Notes: generated by a model from the sequence alone, not told the origin. A DNA stretch of 6,710 nt from Eubacterium sp. TM05-53 (GCF_003436425.1 NZ_QSPK01000052.1:10201-16910); one strand, 5' to 3'; positions 1 through 5,886 are shown, numbered from the stretch's first letter. Program-made: numbers and translations.

Positions 1-741
1 CTTTATAGTGCATTTATTATTGAGAATCAAAGTTATGTGGATATGTCCATGGTTGTAAGGGCAGCTGCATATGAGTTTGTAGCGTATGACAGAATGTTAA
101 AGAAGTCAAAGAAGAATAAGTCAAAAGAAAAACTACCAATGGTGCACATTCTGGTATTCTATACAGGTGAAAGGCCTTGGAATGCGGCTAGACAGCTTTC
201 TGAACTTGTAGAGGTGGATGAAAGGTTCAAATCTTATTTCCATGAATACAAAATGAATCTGATTGAAATCACAGGAAATACTTCATATAATTTTAATGAA
301 GAAGACGTGTATAATCTATTCTACATATGTCGAAGTATTTATGATCAGTCTATTTATGAAGAAAAGAGTAATAGTTTTGGACTTGTGAAAAGCAGTGTGT
401 TAAAAGTAGTCAAGACATTGACGGATGTAGAATGGTTGGATTTAGAAGAATTAGAGGAAAAGGAGGATATTGAAATGTGTGAAGCTGAAAAGAGATGGCT
501 AGAAGTAAAGTCAAAGGAATGGAAAGCTGAAGGAATTGAGTTAGGAATCAAACAAGGTATTGAGCAAGGCATTGAACAAGGAATTGAACAGGGCATTGAA
601 CAAGGAATCGAACAAGGCAGCGAGAATAATCGTAAAGAAATGTATCAAACAATGGTAGACAAAGGATTCAGTATTTCAAGTATCGCATCCATCTTCTCAG
701 TAAGTGAAGAGTCGATTGAAAGGCTGTTGATGAAAGCTTAG
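1..741 (+). CDS. Rpn family PD-(D/E)XK nuclease (RpnL-like), 5' end outside the window
   Basis: The reading frame is open to base 1, so the gene starts to the left. A GTG at 37 is in frame but lies inside the conserved nuclease core and has no ribosome site. The codons at 16-30 read FIIEN then Q, followed by VDMSMVVRAAAYEF, matching the Rpn 'iEnQs..D..M..R...Y' segment with the E-x-Q catalytic element (Glu at 22-24, Gln at 28-30). The partner catalytic Asp would be off the left edge. HILVFYTGERPWNAARQL (about 154-207) matches the family's 'PIVLYhGerpW' stretch. The C-terminus has a charged helix, seven 4-residue GIEQ-type units (532-615) and a helix-turn-helix-like end (MVDKGFS..SIASIFSVSEESIERLL). 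Known of the family: Rpn proteins are DNA endonucleases, formerly annotated as putative transposases, and some are toxic anti-phage proteins. Whether this copy is intact upstream cannot be seen. Confidence is high for family and moderate for activity. Confidence 0.88.
   Translation, partial: LYSAFIIENQSYVDMSMVVRAAAYEFVAYDRMLKKSKKNKSKEKLPMVHILVFYTGERPWNAARQLSELVEVDERFKSYFHEYKMNLIEITGNTSYNFNEEDVYNLFYICRSIYDQSIYEEKSNSFGLVKSSVLKVVKTLTDVEWLDLEELEEKEDIEMCEAEKRWLEVKSKEWKAEGIELGIKQGIEQGIEQGIEQGIEQGIEQGSENNRKEMYQTMVDKGFSISSIASIFSVSEESIERLLMKA
461..477 (+). promoter_or_regulatory. Internal ribosome binding site inside the Rpn gene
   Basis: AGGAGG at 461-466 is a full match to the anti-Shine-Dalgarno core, followed by 8 nt and ATG at 475-477 in the reading frame of the host gene. 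It decides the start of the predicted short RpnS-like product. The protein encoded across it (EKEDIEM) has no obvious need for this exact DNA sequence. Confidence 0.65.
475..741 (+). CDS. Predicted intragenic RpnS-like antitoxin from an internal in-frame start
   Basis: ATG 475 lies in the same frame as the nuclease gene. It is preceded by a perfect AGGAGG (461-466) with an 8-nt spacer, stronger than needed for a chance internal Met. Translation from it gives an 88-residue protein beginning MCEAEKRWLE: a charged helix, seven 4-residue units, then the MVDKGFS...SIERLLMKA helical end. It lacks all nuclease motifs. Known of the family: in Rpn genes the C-terminal domain is translated separately as a small protein (RpnS) that binds and blocks the toxic full-length nuclease, and its dimerisation helix carries 4-residue repeats of variable number. 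The architecture here fits that description closely. Independent support comes from the downstream gene at 752, which is a copy of exactly this segment starting at the same Met. That the product is made and inhibits the nuclease is inference. Confidence 0.62.
   Translation: MCEAEKRWLEVKSKEWKAEGIELGIKQGIEQGIEQGIEQGIEQGIEQGSENNRKEMYQTMVDKGFSISSIASIFSVSEESIERLLMKA
532..615 (+). repeat. 12-bp in-frame tandem repeat encoding GIEQ units
   Basis: Seven consecutive 12-bp units of the form GG(A/C/T)-AT(T/C)-GA(A/G)-CA(A/G) encode GIEL, GIKQ and five GIEQ. The units differ mainly at third codon positions, so they are not a fresh slippage product, but the array could still expand or contract in whole units without shifting frame. 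A 4-residue period suits one long amphipathic helix. The neighbouring copy of the domain has only two units (809-832), so the number clearly varies within this locus. Confidence 0.9.
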
Positions 742-751
742 GTGAAGTTAA

Positions 752-958
752 ATGTGTGAAGCTGAAAAAAGATGGCTGGAAGCAAAGTCAAAGGAATGGG
801 AAGCTGAAGGAATAAGAAAAGGCATTGAACAAGGCAGCGAGAAAAAAGAACTTGAGATGTATCAAACAATGGTAGACAAGGGATTCAGTGTTAAAGCTAT
901 CGCATCCATCTTCTCAGTAAGTGAAGAGTCGATTGAAAGGCTGTTGATGAAAGCATAA
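752..958 (+). CDS. Free-standing RpnS-like protein, tandem copy of the Rpn C-terminal domain
   Basis: This 68-residue protein aligns end to end with the last 88 residues of the upstream nuclease. It has the same start (MCEAEKRWLE), the same charged helix and the same end (IASIFSVSEESIERLLMKA). The whole length difference is five missing 4-residue units: GIRK-GIEQ here against seven units upstream. Codon by codon, outside the missing units, I count 11 amino-acid replacements and 6 silent changes. The replacements cluster just after the repeats (ENNRK to EKKEL) and in the helix-turn-helix-like end (SISS to SVKA). AGGTGA (740-745) overlaps the upstream TAG stop and sits 6 nt from the ATG, so translation is probably coupled. 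It has no nuclease domain, hence it cannot itself be an endonuclease. Likely roles (inference) are a second antitoxin or a modifier of the upstream nuclease. Alternatively it is an inert duplication relic, although its frame, ribosome site and terminator are intact. Confidence 0.72.
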   Translation: MCEAEKRWLEAKSKEWEAEGIRKGIEQGSEKKELEMYQTMVDKGFSVKAIASIFSVSEESIERLLMKA

Positions 959-961
959 AGG

Positions 962-989
962 TATGGACATGAACGTGTCCATATTTTTT
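962..989 (+). terminator. Rho-independent terminator of the Rpn module
   Basis: TATGGACA (962-969) pairs perfectly with TGTCCATA (976-983) around a 6-nt loop and is followed by TTTTTT (984-989). It starts 3 nt after the stop of the small gene and separates the Rpn module from the dehydrogenase promoter. Confidence 0.85.
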
Positions 990-992
990 ATA

Positions 993-1035
993 GTTGACAA
1001 AGTGAACAAATAAATATAAAGTATACAAAGTTAAC
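993..1035 (+). promoter_or_regulatory. Paired operator-like elements around the promoter
   Basis: Two 15-bp elements, at 993-1007 and 1021-1035, share the pattern GTNNAC-AAA-GTNNAC and agree at 12 of 15 positions. They lie 28 bp apart, start to start. The first covers the -35 box and the second follows the -10 region, a layout typical of a repressor operator. No regulator gene is present in the window, so the protein that would bind is unknown. Confidence 0.45.
994..1020 (+). promoter_or_regulatory. Promoter of the alcohol dehydrogenase operon
   Basis: TTGACA (994-999) is a perfect sigma-A -35 box. Two -10 choices follow: TATAAA (1015-1020, 15-bp spacer, five of six matches) or TAAAGT (1017-1022, 17-bp spacer, four of six). 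The position between a terminator and the first gene of a run supports it. The exact -10 is uncertain. Confidence 0.6.
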
Positions 1036-1051
1036 TAAACGGAGGTGCTTT

Positions 1052-2254
1052 ATGAATACATTCAAGAAAATATATTGTCGAATTTTTCAGAATTGTTTTA
1101 AACTCGTGATTCCTATTTTACCTTATCGAACTCCTGAAATATTAAAGAGTACATCTTTAATTTCTCATATTTGCATGGATAATCATATATCTAAAGTGAT
1201 GGTTATTACTGATTTTACAGTGTATCAATTAGGAATATTAAATCGTATGTGTGAACACTTAGATCATCATTCTATTTCATATGTCATTTATGATAAGACG
1301 GTCGCAAATCCTACAAGTGATAATGTAGAAGAAGCAAAAAACTTATATTTATCTTCGAATTGTCAGGCTTTAATTGGTTTTGGTGGAGGATCCAGCATGG
1401 ATTGTGCTAAGGCCGTTGGTGCTAGGCTTGCTCGTCCTAAGAAACCACTATCAAAGATGGAGGGAATTTTAAAGATATGGAAGAAACTACCATTGTTGAT
1501 TTGTGTACCTACCACAGCTGGAACAGGAAGTGAAACAACTCTTGCGGCTGTCATTGTAGATTCAAAAACACGTCATAAATATGCGATCAATGATTTTAAT
1601 TTGATTCCTGATTATGCCGTTTTAGATCCAAAACCCACTTTATCCTTGCCTCCATTTATTACGGCATGTACTGGTATGGATGCTTTAACCCATGCGATTG
1701 AGGCTTATATTGGTAATTCGACCACAAAGAAGACGCGTGCATATGCGTTAAAGGCTACAAAACTAATTTTTGAGAATATATATAAGGTGTATGAAGACGG
1801 AAATGATTTAGAAGCTAGAAGCAATATGTTGGATGCTGCCTACTATGCAGGACATGCCTTTACAGTATCTTATGTAGGATATGTGCATGCGATAGCCCAT
1901 TCATTAGGTGGGAAATATAATATTGCGCATGGACTGGCTAATGCGACATTGTTAGATGTTGTGTTGAAACAATATGGAGAAAGTGTGTATAAGAAGTTAT
2001 ATGAAATGGCTTTGTATTGTGGAATCTGTAACGCGAATGATTCCTATAAAGTTGGGGCTGAGCGTTTTATTGAACAAATTACTTTAATGAAAAAGCATTT
2101 TGGCATTTCATCAACATTTAGTGAATTACAGAAATCGGATATTCATGAATTAGCTCTTTATGCAGATCAGGAAGCCAATCCATTGTATCCAGTTCCAGTT
2201 TTGTGGGATGTAAAAGAGTTAGAAAAAGTATATGATTTAGTAGTGGAGGATTAA
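1052..2254 (+). CDS. Iron-containing (group III) alcohol dehydrogenase
   Basis: A 400-residue cytoplasmic Fe-ADH, normal length for the family, which catalyses NAD(P)H-dependent reduction of an aldehyde to an alcohol or the reverse. The nucleotide-binding loop GGGSSMDCAKAVGA is at residues 111-124 and the PTTAGTGSE motif at 153-161. The metal ligands are all present: D210 and H214 in TGMDALTHAIEAY, then H279 and H293 in HAIAHSLGGKYNIAHGLANA, with the 4- and 14-residue spacings seen in E. coli FucO. The N-terminal 30 residues, with a short hydrophobic run (FKLVIPILPY), precede the usual domain start. They are too short and too proline-rich for a convincing signal peptide or membrane segment. 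The start is set by GGAGGTG at 1041-1047. It is first gene of the operon and only 2 nt from the aldehyde dehydrogenase, which suggests a shared aldehyde. The substrate cannot be read from sequence; I see no reason to call it FucO or butanol dehydrogenase specifically. Confidence 0.93.
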   Translation: MNTFKKIYCRIFQNCFKLVIPILPYRTPEILKSTSLISHICMDNHISKVMVITDFTVYQLGILNRMCEHLDHHSISYVIYDKTVANPTSDNVEEAKNLYLSSNCQALIGFGGGSSMDCAKAVGARLARPKKPLSKMEGILKIWKKLPLLICVPTTAGTGSETTLAAVIVDSKTRHKYAINDFNLIPDYAVLDPKPTLSLPPFITACTGMDALTHAIEAYIGNSTTKKTRAYALKATKLIFENIYKVYEDGNDLEARSNMLDAAYYAGHAFTVSYVGYVHAIAHSLGGKYNIAHGLANATLLDVVLKQYGESVYKKLYEMALYCGICNANDSYKVGAERFIEQITLMKKHFGISSTFSELQKSDIHELALYADQEANPLYPVPVLWDVKELEKVYDLVVED

Positions 2255-2256
2255 GT

Positions 2257-3603
2257 ATGGATCCAATCGTTTTAAAACAAAGAGAATTCTATAATCAACA
2301 TAAAACTCTAGATGTTGATTTTAGAGTAAATGCCTTAAAAACTTTAAAAAAGGCAATTTTAGCTTATGAACACAGAATTAATGAAGCTATTAAAATGGAT
2401 GTTGGAAAATCAAATTTTGAAACGTATATGTGTGAAGTTGGGTTAGCTTTAAGTGAATTAACTTACATGGAAAAACACATTCGTAGGTTCGCTAAAGAAA
2501 AGACTGTATATACACCATTGTCTCAATTTTTGTCGCGCAGTTTTGAGAAGCCAAGTCCCTATGGTGTGGTGTTAGTCATTAGTCCTTGGAATTATCCATT
2601 TTTATTATCTATTGATCCATTAATTGATGCACTTGCAGCAGGAAATACGGTTGTATTAAAGCCAAGTGAATTTAGTCCACACACATCTCAAGTTATTAAG
2701 GATATGATTGAAGAATACTTTGATCCAGAATATGTGGCTTGTGTACTTGGAGATAGTGAAGTGAGTTCTAAATTATTAGATTCAAAGTTTGACTATATTT
2801 TTTATACAGGTTCAAAACGTGTAGGAAAAATTGTGATGAATAAGGTGAGTCAATATTTAACGCCGGTTACTTTAGAATTGGGTGGAAAAAGTCCTTGTAT
2901 CGTAGATAAAGATGCAGATATCAAATTAGCTGCACGAAGAATTGTATTTGGAAAATATTTGAATTGTGGACAAACTTGTGTAGCTCCAGACTATATATTG
3001 GTGCATGAATCTATAAAAGATCGATTTATCGAATGTGTGATTGCGGAAATTAAACGTCAATATGCGAGTTTAGATGATTATGGTCATATTATTAGTGAAA
3101 AGCACTATAAGAGAATATTAGGCTTAATTGATAAGGAGAAGGTTGTATATGGTGGAAAACATCATGATCTACAAATTGAACCAACAGTAATGGATCATGT
3201 GGATTTTTCAGATCCAATTATGCAGGAAGAGATATTTGGACCTGTTATGCCAGTTTTGACATATTCAGATTTAGATTGGATTATCGATAAAATTAATTCT
3301 ATGCCTAGCCCATTAGCTTTATATATTTTCACAAATAATAAACAGGTATCGAAGAAAGTAACAAGTGAAGTAGCCTTTGGTGGTGGCTGTATCAATGATG
3401 TTGTGATTCATTTAGCTACTAGTAATATGGGCTTTGGTGGCGTAGGCGAAAGTGGTATGGGTTCTTATCATGGAAAACGTGGCTTTGATACGTTTAGTCA
3501 CACAAAGAGTATTGTAGATAAAAAGAGAATTATTGACTTACCTATGCGTTATCAGCCTTATGCAAAAATGAATGAGAAATTGATTCGCTTTTTCTTAAGA
3601 TAA
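2257..3603 (+). CDS. Class 3-like NAD(P)-dependent aldehyde dehydrogenase
   Basis: A 448-residue aldehyde dehydrogenase that oxidises an aldehyde to its carboxylic acid. All key elements are visible: SPWNYPF with N112, the cofactor lysine in VVLKPSE (K135), the Rossmann motif FYTGSKRVG (182-190), the general base E207 in TLELGG, the catalytic C241 in GQTC, and EEIFGP (324-329). The length of about 450 and the C-terminal tail ending DLPMRYQPYAKMNEKLIRFF match class 3 enzymes (fatty or aromatic aldehydes, and bacterial coniferyl-type relatives) rather than the roughly 500-residue classes 1 and 2 or CoA-acylating enzymes. GGAGG (2245-2249) lies inside the end of the preceding gene, 7 nt from the ATG, so translation is probably coupled to it. 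With the neighbouring alcohol dehydrogenase it could run alcohol to aldehyde to acid, or dismutate a toxic aldehyde. Which direction dominates is unknown. Confidence 0.93.
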   Translation: MDPIVLKQREFYNQHKTLDVDFRVNALKTLKKAILAYEHRINEAIKMDVGKSNFETYMCEVGLALSELTYMEKHIRRFAKEKTVYTPLSQFLSRSFEKPSPYGVVLVISPWNYPFLLSIDPLIDALAAGNTVVLKPSEFSPHTSQVIKDMIEEYFDPEYVACVLGDSEVSSKLLDSKFDYIFYTGSKRVGKIVMNKVSQYLTPVTLELGGKSPCIVDKDADIKLAARRIVFGKYLNCGQTCVAPDYILVHESIKDRFIECVIAEIKRQYASLDDYGHIISEKHYKRILGLIDKEKVVYGGKHHDLQIEPTVMDHVDFSDPIMQEEIFGPVMPVLTYSDLDWIIDKINSMPSPLALYIFTNNKQVSKKVTSEVAFGGGCINDVVIHLATSNMGFGGVGESGMGSYHGKRGFDTFSHTKSIVDKKRIIDLPMRYQPYAKMNEKLIRFFLR

Positions 3604-3619
3604 TCTTTATAATGGATGT

Positions 3620-4105
3620 ATGGGAAAAAAAGAAAAATTCGCATATGACATCGATTTTGGTGCCATTATGGACTATGTAGAAAACCGTTTTATGTTAGTG
3701 ATAAAAGATGAGGATTGGACACAGGAGGAAATTGATATGTTGAATAGTGGTATCGATCTTCATTTTTGTTACACAAACGATATTGCCGTGTTTGTGCTTG
3801 AAGGTGGCGATATTGATTCCAGTGATTTTTATTTCAATGTACAAGAGTGTGACTGGAAAGAACACTTATTTAAAAATGATTGTCTAGATGTCGAAATTGT
3901 ATTGGTTGATAAGGCAAATGACATTTGTTTCAAGAAGTCACATACTTTGACAAAAGAACAAAGCCAAATTATTAAGGATTGTCTAAATCAACAAAATGAG
4001 GTATCCTTTATGCCAAGTGAATATGATGTGAATGTGCAGGGAATCCAGAGTGCATATGAACCATATGAGCTTATACGCTTTGAAAAATGTGAAATCAAAT
4101 TTTAA
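3620..4105 (+). CDS. Hypothetical acidic cytoplasmic protein
   Basis: I do not recognise this family. From ATG 3620 it has 161 residues, is rich in Asp and Glu, and shows no signal peptide, membrane segment or coiled coil. The centre has alternating hydrophobic stretches (IAVFVLEGG, SSDFYFNVQECDW, VEIVLVD) that suggest a beta-rich fold. Six cysteines (C50, C77, C88, C103, C121, C157) are scattered without a CxxC motif. It lies 16 nt after the aldehyde dehydrogenase, and its stop overlaps the ribosome site of the ACT gene, so it belongs to the operon. The start is uncertain: 3620 is the first possible start in the frame but has no clear Shine-Dalgarno. ATG 3737 (M40) has a perfect AGGAGG 8 nt upstream and would give a 122-residue protein. 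I keep the longer form because residues 1-39 read like real protein (FMLVIKDEDWTQEEI). Confidence 0.75.
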   Translation: MGKKEKFAYDIDFGAIMDYVENRFMLVIKDEDWTQEEIDMLNSGIDLHFCYTNDIAVFVLEGGDIDSSDFYFNVQECDWKEHLFKNDCLDVEIVLVDKANDICFKKSHTLTKEQSQIIKDCLNQQNEVSFMPSEYDVNVQGIQSAYEPYELIRFEKCEIKF

Positions 4106-4116
4106 GGAGAATGATG

Positions 4117-4386
4117 ATGAAGGCTGTTATTAGTGTAATTGGAAAAGACAAAGTAGGAATCTTGGCTATGATTGCCAATGAATGCGCAAACTACAATCTA
4201 AATGTATTGGATGTAACTCAAACAATCGTAGATTCTATGTTTACTATGACTATGATGGTTGCGATTGATGAAATGAGTATTCCATTAAATGAATTTGCGG
4301 AAAGAATGGAAAAATTAGGGAAAGAAAAGAATCTAGTCATTCGTTGTATGCATCAGGATATTTTCAATTCTATGCACAAAATTTAA
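4117..4386 (+). CDS. ACT domain-containing protein, UPF0237 family
   Basis: An 89-residue single ACT domain. The N-terminus MKAVISVIGKDKVGILA carries the ACT signature strand and the G-x-D-x-x-G-I turn (G9, D11, G14, I15), and the protein ends HQDIFNSMHKI as in pneumococcal-type UPF0237 proteins. ACT domains usually bind amino acids or similar small ligands as dimers. Three ATGs run in tandem (4111, 4114, 4117). AAGGAGA (4104-4110) touches the first and is 7 nt (from GGAG) from the third, and relatives start MKA, so I place the start at 4117. The ribosome site overlaps the TAA of the preceding gene, implying coupled translation. The next gene is the UPF0210 protein, its usual neighbour across Gram-positive genomes, so the two may form a ligand-sensing complex. 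That function is inference and the pair is uncharacterised as far as I know. Confidence 0.9.
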   Translation: MKAVISVIGKDKVGILAMIANECANYNLNVLDVTQTIVDSMFTMTMMVAIDEMSIPLNEFAERMEKLGKEKNLVIRCMHQDIFNSMHKI

Positions 4387-4398
4387 TGAGGTATTCCT

Positions 4399-5754
4399 AT
4401 GCAGACAAATGAAATTTTAGAAACAATAAAGATGATTGACGAAGAATATTTGGATATTCGTACAATCACAATGGGTATTAGTTTATTGGATTGTATGGAT
4501 CCAGACATTCATGTGTCATGTCAAAAAGTGGAAGAAAAGATTTGCCGCTTAGCCAAAGACTTAGTAAAAGTTGGAAACGATTTTAGTAAGACTTATGGTA
4601 TTCCCGTTGTAAATAAACGAATCAGTGTAACACCAATTGCGATGTTAGTGGCTTGTTCAGGGGGGAATCCAGTTGAATACGCATTAACTTTAGAGCGTTG
4701 TGCTCAAAAATTAGGTGTCGATTTTATCGGAGGATACTCTGCCTTAGTACAAAAAGGATATGCAGCAGGGGATAATGAATTGATTGAATCCATTCCTGAA
4801 GCCTTGGCAAAGACGCAGCATGTTTGTGCTAGTGTCAATGTAGGTAGTACAAAAGCTGGAATCAATATGGATGCCGTTGCGCAGATGGGGCGTATTGTGA
4901 AGCGTTGCGCTGAATATACAAAGGATGACAATTGTTTAGGTGCTGCTAAACTTGTTGTATTCTGTAATGCGCCTGAAGACAATCCATTTATGGCTGGTGC
5001 CTTCCATGGTGTAGGTGAAGCCGATTGTGTAATCAATGTCGGTGTATCTGGACCAGGTGTTGTGCGTGCTGTATTAAGTAAAGCCGATAAATCATTGCGT
5101 ATGGATCAGATTGCAGATCTAATTAAGCGCACAGCCTTCAAGATTACGCGTATGGGACAGTTGGTTGGAACTGTTGCAAGTGAAAAACTGGGTGTTCCAT
5201 TTGGAATTGTGGACTTGTCTTTAGCTCCAACTCCAGCTGTTGGTGATAGTGTTGCCTATATTCTAGAGGAAATGGGATTGGAAACATGTGGTGCTTATGG
5301 AACAACAGCTTGTTTAGCCATGTTGAATGATGCTGTTAAAAAAGGTGGCGTTATGGCAACAAGTAATGTTGGTGGATTATCTGGTGCTTTTATTCCTGTA
5401 AGTGAAGATGCAGGTATGATTCATGCGGCAAGAACAGGTGCATTAAAATTAGAAAAATTAGAAGCTATGACTGCAGTATGTAGTGTTGGCTTGGATATGA
5501 TTGTAATTCCAGGTGAAACAAGCGCAAGCGTTATTTCAGGAATTATTGCGGATGAAGCTGCAATCGGTATGGTTAACACAAAGACGACAGCTGTACGTGT
5601 GATTCCTGCGATTGGAAAAGATGTTGGAGATGAACTAGACTTTGGTGGTTTATTAGGTGCTGGTCCAGTGATGCCAATTTCTCAGATTTCCAATGATGTC
5701 ATGATCAATCGTGGAGGAAGAATTCCTGCACCATTACAAGCATTAAAGAACTAA
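4399..5754 (+). CDS. UPF0210 (DUF711) 'PFL family' protein
   Basis: A 451-residue protein that resembles the pneumococcal-type UPF0210/DUF711 family over its whole length, with family-normal size. Recognisable blocks are [14 protein letters not shown] (19-32), KRISVTPI (73-80), [14 protein letters not shown] (108-121), [19 protein letters not shown] (191-209), [16 protein letters not shown] (271-286), [16 protein letters not shown] (325-340) and the C-terminal RGGRIPAP (438-445). Databases call it 'PFL family', but I see neither the adjacent catalytic cysteine pair nor the RVxGY glycyl-radical motif of pyruvate formate-lyase, so that activity should not be assumed. The biochemical role is unknown. 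TGAGG (4387-4391) begins right after the ACT stop, 7 nt from the ATG. The gap between genes is 12 nt and the pairing is conserved. It is the last gene of the operon, with a terminator directly after it. Confidence 0.93.
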   Translation: MQTNEILETIKMIDEEYLDIRTITMGISLLDCMDPDIHVSCQKVEEKICRLAKDLVKVGNDFSKTYGIPVVNKRISVTPIAMLVACSGGNPVEYALTLERCAQKLGVDFIGGYSALVQKGYAAGDNELIESIPEALAKTQHVCASVNVGSTKAGINMDAVAQMGRIVKRCAEYTKDDNCLGAAKLVVFCNAPEDNPFMAGAFHGVGEADCVINVGVSGPGVVRAVLSKADKSLRMDQIADLIKRTAFKITRMGQLVGTVASEKLGVPFGIVDLSLAPTPAVGDSVAYILEEMGLETCGAYGTTACLAMLNDAVKKGGVMATSNVGGLSGAFIPVSEDAGMIHAARTGALKLEKLEAMTAVCSVGLDMIVIPGETSASVISGIIADEAAIGMVNTKTTAVRVIPAIGKDVGDELDFGGLLGAGPVMPISQISNDVMINRGGRIPAPLQALKN

Positions 5755-5760
5755 TCATTC

Positions 5761-5782
5761 AGGAAGCTTTTGCTTCCTTTTT
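5761..5782 (+). terminator. Rho-independent terminator of the dehydrogenase/UPF0210 operon
   Basis: AGGAAGC (5761-5767) and GCTTCCT (5772-5778) form a perfect 7-bp stem with a TTTT loop, followed by a T run to 5782. It lies 6 nt after the UPF0210 stop codon. Confidence 0.92.
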
Positions 5783-5785
5783 ATA

Positions 5786-5814
5786 TTGCATTTTATTTGG
5801 TTAGATTATAGAAT
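5786..5814 (+). promoter_or_regulatory. Candidate promoter of the HPt gene
   Basis: TTGCAT (5786-5791) and TAGAAT (5809-5814) are spaced by 17 bp. The -10 matches five of six consensus bases and the -35 only three. It follows a strong terminator, so a promoter is needed here. The surrounding DNA is very AT-rich, so other choices are possible. It would give a leader of roughly 65 nt. Confidence 0.4.
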
Positions 5815-5842
5815 ATAGATGATTTAAAAAAGCTTTAATTAA

Positions 5843-5859
5843 AATATTAATTTAATATT
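5843..5859. repeat. 17-bp AT-only palindrome upstream of the HPt gene
   Basis: AATATTAA (5843-5850) and TTAATATT (5852-5859) are exact inverted copies around a single T. It sits between the candidate promoter and the ribosome site and could be an operator. In DNA this AT-rich a perfect 8-bp arm is only mildly surprising. Confidence 0.35.
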
Positions 5860-5886
5860 CAGTTATATTTCAGAGAGGAAAATAGA

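Larger units (their letters stand above)
475..958 (+). repeat. Tandem partial gene duplication (Rpn C-terminal segment)
   Basis: Bases from about 473 to 741 and from about 750 to 958 are two copies of one segment. They begin at the internal ATG and end at the stop codon. The last 60 or so bases before each stop are identical apart from the final Ala codon. The upstream boundary coincides with a translation start rather than with a random point. Confidence 0.9.

Noticed and set aside
354..596. Reverse-strand reading frame rich in Ile-Pro-Cys-Ser repeats
   Set aside because: It is the antisense of the GIEQ repeat region. The repetitive composition comes from the 12-bp units and there is no ribosome site.
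532..615. Tandem repeats as a CRISPR array
   Set aside because: Units are 12 bp, contiguous, without spacers, and encode an in-frame peptide repeat.
37..741. GTG at 37 as the true start of the Rpn gene
   Set aside because: The frame remains open to base 1 and codes for the conserved E-x-Q element before it. No ribosome site precedes the GTG.
1..741. A true transposase / insertion sequence
   Set aside because: Rpn proteins are often labelled putative transposases, but no terminal inverted repeats or target duplication are visible and the family is a nuclease.
1052..3603. A split bifunctional AdhE (alcohol/aldehyde dehydrogenase fusion)
   Set aside because: AdhE has a CoA-acylating aldehyde dehydrogenase before the Fe-ADH. 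Here the order is reversed and the aldehyde dehydrogenase has the non-acylating class 3-like E207/C241 layout and tail.
4704..5036. 110-codon reverse-strand reading frame
   Set aside because: It lies wholly inside the well-conserved UPF0210 gene, has unusual composition and no start signal.
4399..5754. Pyruvate formate-lyase activity, suggested by the 'PFL family' name
   Set aside because: No adjacent Cys-Cys pair and no RVxGY glycyl-radical motif. The length is well below that of a true formate-lyase.
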